Translations under genes and position numbers: made by a program
Shown here: positions 57,777 to 64,000 of the stretch, one piece after another
How positions within the stretch are numbered: position 1 is the first letter of the stretch
How the letters are laid out: each line of letters opens with the position of its first letter
The notes under the pieces: generated by a model
Database searches by the model: none
The model's input: the letters and a program-made list of their open reading frames with translations, nothing else
What the model was told of the DNA's origin: nothing
NCBI GenBank assembly: GCA_947625245.1
Contig: CANQNO010000004.1
Coordinates: 1 to 64,000, forward strand
Length of the DNA stretch: 64,000 nt
Direction of reading: 5' to 3'
Origin: an uncultured Clostridia bacterium
GTDB lineage: Bacteria; Bacillota; Clostridia; Christensenellales; Borkfalkiaceae

Positions 57777-58292
57777 TTGACATTTTTTGAAATTATTGAT
57801 TTGATCGCCTTTTACGGTGTGGACGTTGTGCTGCTTGCGGCGGCAACCTCCGTTCTTACCCAGATCCTGAAAAACACGCTTTTGAAAAACGCGCCGAACA
57901 AGCTGTATACTTTACTTCCCTTTATTTTGGGCGTAATTGTATATGCGGTTTATACGGCTATAAGCAGGGTGAGCTTTTATTACGTTTTTATTAATTTTGT
58001 GAGCGTTCTGGAGCAGGGAATTAAGACGGGCGGGGTTGCGACGGTTGTTTACATTGTGTACGAGCAGTTTGTACGCGGGAAAACTTCGTTAGCACTGTCG
58101 GAAAACGCTTTGAAAGCGCTAATCGCGGATTTTGTGGCGGAAGGCGCCGCAGACGCCGCCGTTGCGGAAATATTAAAGTCGCCCGACAGAGCCGAAGAAA
58201 TAATTTCAGCCTATAAGCGCAAGGACGCGGACGACGGTAAAATAGCCGTGTTTGCAAAGCTTATAGGGGAGCTAATCGCCCCGAAAGCCTGA
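57777..58292 (+). CDS. Membrane protein of unknown function
   Basis: 171 aa from a TTG start with GAGAGG 6 nt upstream. Residues about 10-30, 45-62 and 68-100 are hydrophobic and may form three membrane helices. The last 70 residues (about 100-171) are charged and helical (ALKALIADFVAEGAADAAVAEILK), likely a cytoplasmic coiled-coil domain. Size and layout recall phage-type holins or small clostridial envelope proteins, but I find no diagnostic motif. It stands alone between trmB and the vWA operon and ends in a terminator. Confidence 0.6.
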   Translation: MTFFEIIDLIAFYGVDVVLLAAATSVLTQILKNTLLKNAPNKLYTLLPFILGVIVYAVYTAISRVSFYYVFINFVSVLEQGIKTGGVATVVYIVYEQFVRGKTSLALSENALKALIADFVAEGAADAAVAEILKSPDRAEEIISAYKRKDADDGKIAVFAKLIGELIAPKA

Positions 58293-58314
58293 CGGCACCG
58301 TAAAAACAAAAAAG

Positions 58315-58339
58315 GACGGCGGCAATTTTTGCCGCCGTC
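58315..58339. terminator. Terminator between the membrane protein gene and the vWA operon
   Basis: 11-bp stem GACGGCGGCAA/TTGCCGCCGTC with a 3-nt loop. A-rich on the left, so it mainly serves the minus-strand operon. Confidence 0.75.
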
Positions 58340-58359
58340 TCTGTGTTGTATCATTTATA

Positions 58360-59673
58360 TTATGCGTAATAGCCGCAACAGAACAGCCATTGGTCGTCCT
58401 CGCCCGAATTCAGCCCGATCGTTTCCGCCCAGCCGTTACCGTCGGCAAAATACCTTTCCTTAACGGCATATTGGAACAAAAAGTTTTTCAGTTCTTCCGT
58501 AACGGGGTGAACGCCATTTTGGCAAGAGTTAGCATAAGCTTCTATAAAATTGCTGTAATCACATCCGTTGAATTGGAGTTTGATATAACTGTCTTTAAAA
58601 CCCATTCCGCTCTCCGTCATTAACAATGCACTATCCGTGCTGATTCTGGCGTAAAGCAAGCCGCCCATTGTTTTCGTAACGGGATCGTATACGTGATAGT
58701 ACTTATCATCGGGGTTGAAAATTACCAAATCCTCGTCCAAAATTCCGGTTTCGGCATAAATATAGGTAAAAGTTCCCGTGGGCACGTCCATGTTCTCGCC
58801 CGTATTGAAAGGTCCTTTTGCTTTTACCTCTTCATATACTTCGACGTTTTCGGGAGGTCTGCCCTCATACTTTATGGTAAAGTCGAAAGAAACGGGATAG
58901 TTGTTGCCTATCGTATCTGCGTGAACGGCAAAGATTTTGGTATTCCCGACTTCGTCGTCATTGAGCTGCATTTCCATTCTGAAATTCTTTGTATAGGTAG
59001 ACTCTGAACCGCCGCCGTCGACCGTTCCCTTTTTTGTGTTCCACGCAAAAGTGCCGTTATACTCGTCCACTATCGGATTAACAATATTTGCGGTTATATC
59101 CGCCCACGATTCTATGGAATATATGCCGCCCGCCCTCGGGGTAAAGCTGAAAAATACGCCGTCGCTCTTACTGCCCAAAGTTACTCTGTACGTACCCAAT
59201 TGGCTAAGCTGAGCCTGTCTGTACTGACCGCTACCGTCGAGCGCGTTATACGAACCCAAAATCTTTTTGATCTCAATAGTAATATCTGGAGTTACGTTGT
59301 CCACGAAGTTATTGTTGGGATCGTACGTATAAGAAGAAGGCAGTGAACTTAAAGTTACCCTGTAATCGCCGTCGAGGTCGAGAATCTGGGCAAAACCCCT
59401 CTCGCTGACCTGCGCGCTGTATACTCCCTCTTCGCCGGACCACTGTGCAAAAATAGGTTGGGGAGGATAGAAAGGTCTGCCATCTTCATCGACAAGGAAA
59501 ACTCTGAAAACGTCATGCCCGTCTTCCTCATCTCCGCCGGTTGAACCGCCCGTATTATCGGTTATTGTCGGATCCGGCGTATTTTGAGGAGGATTAAAAC
59601 TTCCGCATCCGACTTGAACGGAAATTATAATTGTTAAAACCAACAAAATCAATACTGTTAAAGTCTTTTTCAA
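58360..59673 (-). CDS. Lipoprotein at the end of the vWA operon
   Basis: 437 aa. The signal ends in lipobox VQVGC (Cys 23), followed by a Thr/Gly/Asp-rich linker. Residues about 55-130 look like a carboxypeptidase-regulatory/SpaA-type beta domain (VFLVDEDGRPFYPPQP, AQILDLDGDYRVTLSSLP). A second beta-rich region (about 160-280) has GVFFSFTPRAGGIYSIESWAD. The C-terminal 100 residues are mixed and end FCCGYYA. It is last in the operon and its ATG overlaps the vWA gene stop (ATGA), so it is made with the vWA proteins and may act with them at the surface. Confidence 0.75.
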   Translation of the reverse strand: MKKTLTVLILLVLTIIISVQVGCGSFNPPQNTPDPTITDNTGGSTGGDEEDGHDVFRVFLVDEDGRPFYPPQPIFAQWSGEEGVYSAQVSERGFAQILDLDGDYRVTLSSLPSSYTYDPNNNFVDNVTPDITIEIKKILGSYNALDGSGQYRQAQLSQLGTYRVTLGSKSDGVFFSFTPRAGGIYSIESWADITANIVNPIVDEYNGTFAWNTKKGTVDGGGSESTYTKNFRMEMQLNDDEVGNTKIFAVHADTIGNNYPVSFDFTIKYEGRPPENVEVYEEVKAKGPFNTGENMDVPTGTFTYIYAETGILDEDLVIFNPDDKYYHVYDPVTKTMGGLLYARISTDSALLMTESGMGFKDSYIKLQFNGCDYSNFIEAYANSCQNGVHPVTEELKNFLFQYAVKERYFADGNGWAETIGLNSGEDDQWLFCCGYYA

Positions 59674-62444
59674 TTCGTTACGCCTCCTTTCTTATCCTTT
59701 TTATTTTTCAATCCGAAGAAGCTTACCACGTCTTCCCACTTCAGCTTACGTATAACTATATCCACTACGAATATTACCACCGACGCTATGAGTAGCGGCA
59801 CGGTAAGGTCGTTGGTGTATGTGCCCAGTTCGCGCTCATCGTTGACAATTTCAAGCTTGCCGTCCGTTTTGACTACGCCAGTTTCATCTATGGCGTTGTG
59901 CAGAACGTTGGTTTCGTAAGCTGCAAAAGAATTGTATTCGTCAGTATAGGATATATTAAACGTCGTGCGCGACGCATAGGACATATTGTTGTAACTGTAT
60001 ATCAGTCTTATGGAATAACTGCCCAATGCGGAGGTGTCGAATTCATAATAATATCTGTCCGCGTCGAAAGCCATCGTTGCCTGTTCGATTGTGCCGTCGG
60101 GCATTGTTATTTCGGCAATAGCGTAAGCCGAAAGACGCGCACCGGCGGGTACAAGTTCTATATGGGCGTAATTTCCGTTCCTTGCCACGTCCACCGTGTA
60201 GGGGAAAGCGGCTTTATGCGCGGGTATGTTGGTTTCGAGCATATTGTCGAAAAACTTTTGCGCATCGCCGTTCTCTTGCCAATCTTTAAGCCATTCGCCC
60301 GCAAACGAACTTGTAAACGTTGCAACTTTGCCCAAACCGTAATCCCAATAGGAGTAAAGCGGCTGTTGGGTTATTTTGCTGCCCTTGTTATGGTTGACGG
60401 TAAGAACGGATGTGGCGCTCGCCTTGTTATAGCTGTACAGATATCCCCATACGTCGGGTATGGCGGTTCTGTCTACTCCGTCAAGCACACCGTCCACGCG
60501 CCTGGCAACGCTCACCTGTGTTTGTCTGCCGTCGATTACGGTTTCTGTTATGGTGCCGGCAAGCTGACCAAACAGAAGGGAGGGAATTTCGCCCGAGTCC
60601 TGAGTCTGGTTGGACCAATAATAGTAATTGCCGTGTCCGTTAGCCGCAACCGTTTCGAGCATTTGCTTAGCCTCTTGCGCGGTGGCGCTTTGCGAAACGC
60701 CGTTGGCATTTTCGCCCTGTCTTGCCATATCGAGCACGGACGTGACTATGCCGTCGCCGTACATGTTCTCGGCTATCGTAATTGGATTGTCTTCTTCGTT
60801 GGTATATGACAAGCCGTCGGTTATGAGCATAACCTGTTTATCGCTGTAATCCAACGCCTTTATCCTGTCGTAAGCAGTTTGCAAACCGAGCCCTATATAA
60901 GTGCCTTGCATGTTGTCAATTCCCTCTATCTCTTCGATGACGGCATTGCCGTCGCCGACGGGTTTGGGAGTGACTACCGTGCGCACGTCGCCCGCAAAGG
61001 TGATTACGCATACGTTGTCGCCCGGTTTTAAAAGTTTGACAAGCTCCGCAGCCGCGATTTTGGCGTTTATCATATGGTAATTTTGTTCCATACTTCTCGA
61101 GGCGTCTATTACCAATGTGAACAACCTGGGTGCAGTGTCGTCATTTCTGAAACGTACGGGCAACATATCTTCGAGTTTTCTAAGATCCTGCTCTTCTTTG
61201 CCCTGAATACCGAGGTCGCCGTACGTCACAAGCGTTTTACCGAATTTGGAGACAACGTTGTCGAGACTTGTGACAAACAGCGTGGTATTTTTTAATGTGG
61301 TTATATCTACGTCGCACAAAATGAATTCGTCGAATACGCTCATTTCCTCAACGGTAAAAGGCACTTCGAGCTCTTCCCTGTGGATATGAATATTGTTGGG
61401 CAAAGTAGCCATATAGTCTTCTTTGTCGTAATAATCCACAGTTTTATCGTTTTCATAGATATCCAGCTCCGCAGCGTCGCCGTAACGTTCCACTGCGGCT
61501 AATACGTTTACCCAATCTTTTGTTATAAACAATATCCTTATATTGCCCTCTACGTTTTGCGTGAAGGCGAACTTGTTGTTGTAGGGATTTTCGTCCTCTT
61601 CCGCCTCTATTCTGACCTCATAGTTGAAATTGCCCGCTTTGGACGTATCGAGACCGAAATTGAAACTGTTGCTGCCGGTGGTCAAGGTAACGGCTCTCTC
61701 TTTGAGCTTTGTTTCGCCCGAATACAGCACGAGGAAAGCCTGCGTTTCGAAGCTTGACTGAACGTTTATCACGGCGTTCTCTTCATGCCCCAGATAGGTG
61801 TCCTGCGTGACGGTAACGTCCGAAATCTGCACCTCTTTTGCGTCTTCCTTTATTGTGTCGTCGAGGAAGATCGCGTCCACGCGCACGTTCTGGGCGTTAA
61901 GACCGCTTACGGCGCGCTTTATGGCGTAAGTGTCGCGCGTGTCCGTCTGCTTGCCGTCCGTTATGAGCACCATGCGCTTTATTACGTTGTCGCTATACAG
62001 CGTACCCGCATATTCCATAGCCTCGGCTATGTTGCTCTCGCTGTCGTCAATATTGTTTTCCTTTACGCTGCCCACATCTTTCTGCTCGGCAAGCGGGTAC
62101 AAAAGTTCGTAATCTTTTCCGAAACACACGACGCCGAGTTTTGCGTTTTTAGGCAATTCTATATTCTTTATATAGTTGTCGACCTCGTCGAGGTTTTTGT
62201 TTGCGGAATAGCTTACGTCCGCAACCACATATACCTCCGTTTCGGTTATTACGGTCCTTATACTCGTCCCCGCCGCAATGAAAGCTATTATCAAGGCAAT
62301 CACTACGTGCAAAACCATCGACGTGACGTTGTGTCCGTTGACGTTTTTCTTTCTTATAGCCAACGCAAAAGGAATTGCGAAAAGTGCGACAAGGGGTATT
62401 GCGATCAGCAACAGATAGGGATTATCGAAGTTGATACTGCTCAT
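59670..62444 (-). CDS. Membrane protein with BatA-like N-terminus and two vWA domains
   Basis: 924 aa. The N-terminus (FDNPYLLLIAIPLVALFAIPF and a second membrane helix at about 42-62) matches the aerotolerance BatA region. The first vWA domain begins VYVVADVSYSAN (about residue 75) and the second LFTLVIDASRSME (about 445), both with DxSxS metal (MIDAS) motifs. Between them is a beta-rich region. The C-terminus has one more membrane helix and a basic tail (KKDKKGG). ATG 62444 is set by GGAG 9 nt upstream. It overlaps the preceding vWA gene by 23 bp and the lipoprotein gene by 4 bp. Confidence 0.8.
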   Translation of the reverse strand: MSSINFDNPYLLLIAIPLVALFAIPFALAIRKKNVNGHNVTSMVLHVVIALIIAFIAAGTSIRTVITETEVYVVADVSYSANKNLDEVDNYIKNIELPKNAKLGVVCFGKDYELLYPLAEQKDVGSVKENNIDDSESNIAEAMEYAGTLYSDNVIKRMVLITDGKQTDTRDTYAIKRAVSGLNAQNVRVDAIFLDDTIKEDAKEVQISDVTVTQDTYLGHEENAVINVQSSFETQAFLVLYSGETKLKERAVTLTTGSNSFNFGLDTSKAGNFNYEVRIEAEEDENPYNNKFAFTQNVEGNIRILFITKDWVNVLAAVERYGDAAELDIYENDKTVDYYDKEDYMATLPNNIHIHREELEVPFTVEEMSVFDEFILCDVDITTLKNTTLFVTSLDNVVSKFGKTLVTYGDLGIQGKEEQDLRKLEDMLPVRFRNDDTAPRLFTLVIDASRSMEQNYHMINAKIAAAELVKLLKPGDNVCVITFAGDVRTVVTPKPVGDGNAVIEEIEGIDNMQGTYIGLGLQTAYDRIKALDYSDKQVMLITDGLSYTNEEDNPITIAENMYGDGIVTSVLDMARQGENANGVSQSATAQEAKQMLETVAANGHGNYYYWSNQTQDSGEIPSLLFGQLAGTITETVIDGRQTQVSVARRVDGVLDGVDRTAIPDVWGYLYSYNKASATSVLTVNHNKGSKITQQPLYSYWDYGLGKVATFTSSFAGEWLKDWQENGDAQKFFDNMLETNIPAHKAAFPYTVDVARNGNYAHIELVPAGARLSAYAIAEITMPDGTIEQATMAFDADRYYYEFDTSALGSYSIRLIYSYNNMSYASRTTFNISYTDEYNSFAAYETNVLHNAIDETGVVKTDGKLEIVNDERELGTYTNDLTVPLLIASVVIFVVDIVIRKLKWEDVVSFFGLKNKKDKKGGVTN

Positions 62445-64000
62445 ATGTGTACACTCCAAAATCTGCTACCGCTATTACAGCGAAGATAATCAAAAATGCA
62501 ATTATACTGTCATAAATGCCGTTGCGCATATTGTTTTCGGCTATGCCGCGGACTATGAGCATTGACTCGGTAGGGTTGGGTACCCGCTCCGCCTCGGGCA
62601 AGGACGAGCACACGTTGAACGTGCGCACGGACTTGTCGTTCATGGTCATGGTTACCGTATAACTGCCAACTTCGCTTAAACGGAATTCGCATACGGCTAT
62701 GCTTGTATCGGGATAGTATTCCTTACCGCCGGGCGCTTGGACATAAAGGCTTTCGGCACCAGGAACTATGTTGATTTCAAGCGTATCGCCCGCATAATAG
62801 GACGTGCCGTTTATAATTGCGGGGAAAGAGTAATTCAAGAGATTTGCGGTGAGAAGGGAATAGTCCATTGAAAGGGTGAACGCCGCGCTGTCGTGCAAGT
62901 CAAAGGCGAAAACCACTTCCCTGTTGCCGTAAGCGTTAGTGCCGGCGAAGATAAGCGGGCTGCCGTCGAGCGTCGCAAGCGTGGTGAACCTTCCGCTAAG
63001 TCCTATGCGGACGTATTTGGAAACTTCGAAGTCTTTAGCCGTGATTCCGCTCAAAAGGTTTTTCACCGCTTTTGCCGTGGACTTGGAAAAAGTCGCCGGC
63101 GAAGAAGGATATGAATCGCCCTGATAGTTGAAATTCGTTCCGCCGAGACTCGACTGCGGGTTAAAAAACCACACCGCGCCGTCCTGCGGAAGTTCTTCGG
63201 GGGTAAAAGAATCGAATACATACAGGTCGTATCCCGATTTTTGCTTGTAATCCTCGGTCTTTACCACCTCTATCTGCGAGTTACCCGCAGATATGAGACC
63301 CGCCTGAATATAGAACGGATAGTCGCTGACTATAAGCGTCCTCGAAGAATTTTCGTAATCGACGTTGTAAATAACAGCTTCGTTGTCGAGACCGAGTATG
63401 TCGCCGTTGGTTATTGCCACACGCGCCGATTTAAGCTGGATCCTGTTTTCGCATACCAGCTCGAACGGGGTGGGCGTTCCGCCGACTACGTTGACGCTGC
63501 CCAAAACCGCGGGCGCGCTTTCGCCGTCGAGATACAGTTCAAGCCCCAAAGAAGCGTCGTTCACATAGGACATCGCCGTACCCCTTACCACTACGCTGCC
63601 GTTTTCTACGCTGTACGATAAATCCGAAACCGCATAATTTTCCCCTTCCGAAGCTATGTTCAGAACGGTCATGTTTTCGGTTTGACCGTAATTTTTATCG
63701 GTTACGAGATAAATGTCAACAGAGTGGTTTGCGTCGAAAAGCGCCTGCGCCTTGCTGACAAGGTCGGCTGTGCCCGTCTCGCAATAGCTGACTTCGAGGT
63801 CGGAGAGAAGCTTTTTGCACCTCTCCTTATCGGTGTAATTCTCGAATATAGTATCGGTGGTGTTGCCGACGAAAATCAGGGAGTATGCGCTGCCCTTGAA
63901 TGCGTCGTCGATCATGCCCTCGATTTTATCCTTTGCCTTGTCGAAGCGGGTTTGTCCCCCCTCGACTATGTTCATGCTTCCGCTGCCGTCGAGAATAAAG
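62422..64000 (-). CDS. vWA-domain membrane protein, 5' end outside the window
   Basis: A partial gene; the frame is open to the right edge. The visible part begins FILDGSGSMNIVEGG, a perfect MIDAS motif DGSGSM, so codons for a leading membrane segment probably lie outside. About 500 residues of vWA domain, beta-rich region and a C-terminal membrane helix (IIAFLIIFAVIAVADFGVY) follow. The organisation is like the clostridial BatA/vWA operons near MoxR ATPases, but MoxR would lie off the edge. Its 3' end overlaps the next vWA gene by 23 bp. Confidence 0.8.
   Translation of the reverse strand, partial: FILDGSGSMNIVEGGQTRFDKAKDKIEGMIDDAFKGSAYSLIFVGNTTDTIFENYTDKERCKKLLSDLEVSYCETGTADLVSKAQALFDANHSVDIYLVTDKNYGQTENMTVLNIASEGENYAVSDLSYSVENGSVVVRGTAMSYVNDASLGLELYLDGESAPAVLGSVNVVGGTPTPFELVCENRIQLKSARVAITNGDILGLDNEAVIYNVDYENSSRTLIVSDYPFYIQAGLISAGNSQIEVVKTEDYKQKSGYDLYVFDSFTPEELPQDGAVWFFNPQSSLGGTNFNYQGDSYPSSPATFSKSTAKAVKNLLSGITAKDFEVSKYVRIGLSGRFTTLATLDGSPLIFAGTNAYGNREVVFAFDLHDSAAFTLSMDYSLLTANLLNYSFPAIINGTSYYAGDTLEINIVPGAESLYVQAPGGKEYYPDTSIAVCEFRLSEVGSYTVTMTMNDKSVRTFNVCSSLPEAERVPNPTESMLIVRGIAENNMRNGIYDSIIAFLIIFAVIAVADFGVYTYEQYQLR

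Overview
The window is 64 kb of chromosome from an anaerobic Gram-positive bacterium, most likely a gut-type clostridium. The signs are AGGAGG-type ribosome sites, textbook sigma-A promoters with 17-bp spacers, a DnaD-type replication protein, the Bacillus-like order dnaB / ywlC / ywlE / rpiB, DegV, a reversed-order rubrerythrin, and many lipoproteins. A Christensenellales-like affiliation is only an inference from overall gene style. Codon use favours GC-rich third positions in most genes, while intergenic DNA is AT-rich.

Layout. 1-2.4 kb: tRNA-Leu and a ComEC-like channel. 2.4-13.8 kb: a tightly packed nine-gene operon on the minus strand (sbcD, sbcC, a serine-less alpha/beta-hydrolase, lepB, pepF, dnaB, tsaC/ywlC, ywlE, rpiB). 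It is driven by a promoter that faces the promoter of the neighbouring dnaD-like gene. 15.6-16.6 kb: a zinc-ribbon membrane protein and tRNA-Ser(CGA), followed by a 142-bp tandem repeat that carries copies of the tRNA 3' end. 16.8-31.8 kb: housekeeping genes: threonine deaminase plus RidA, DegV, BrkB, a protein with 23 cysteines, rubrerythrin, argS-gph, ychF, a small kinase, divergent gapA/fba, PAP2, a TetR-family regulator, murG and mntP.

31.8-40.5 kb looks accessory. It holds tRNA-Pro(AGG) with a 64-nt tRNA-like element behind it, a 37-bp tandem repeat, three large secreted or lipid-anchored proteins (one collagen-like, one of beta-sandwich type, one His/Cys-rich with a DUF6273-like C-terminus), an orphan tyrosine recombinase and a set of related palindromes. 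40.5-57.6 kb returns to metabolism: a branched-chain aminotransferase, a LysN-like aminotransferase and a CoA-transferase in a row, a Gate-domain membrane protein, gpmI, adenine deaminase, a CadC/CadA heavy-metal unit with a perfect promoter and operator, a 10-TM exporter, a motif-degenerate MalK-like ABC ATPase, queH, a divergent carbamoyltransferase, a phosphoesterase and trmB. 57.8-64 kb: a small membrane protein and an operon of two von Willebrand A proteins plus a lipoprotein that runs off the right edge.

The least ordinary signals are these: (1) tRNA-3'-end-derived repeats behind two tRNAs; (2) five genes whose promoter -10 box lies 6-8 nt from the start codon, suggesting leaderless mRNAs; (3) face-to-face sbcD/dnaD promoters; (4) several family members that have lost signature residues (ABC ATPase, carbamoyltransferase, alpha/beta-hydrolase, ComEC C-terminus, TrmB); (5) the secreted-protein/recombinase block with its palindromes. 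I did not find a clear complete novel defence or CRISPR system.
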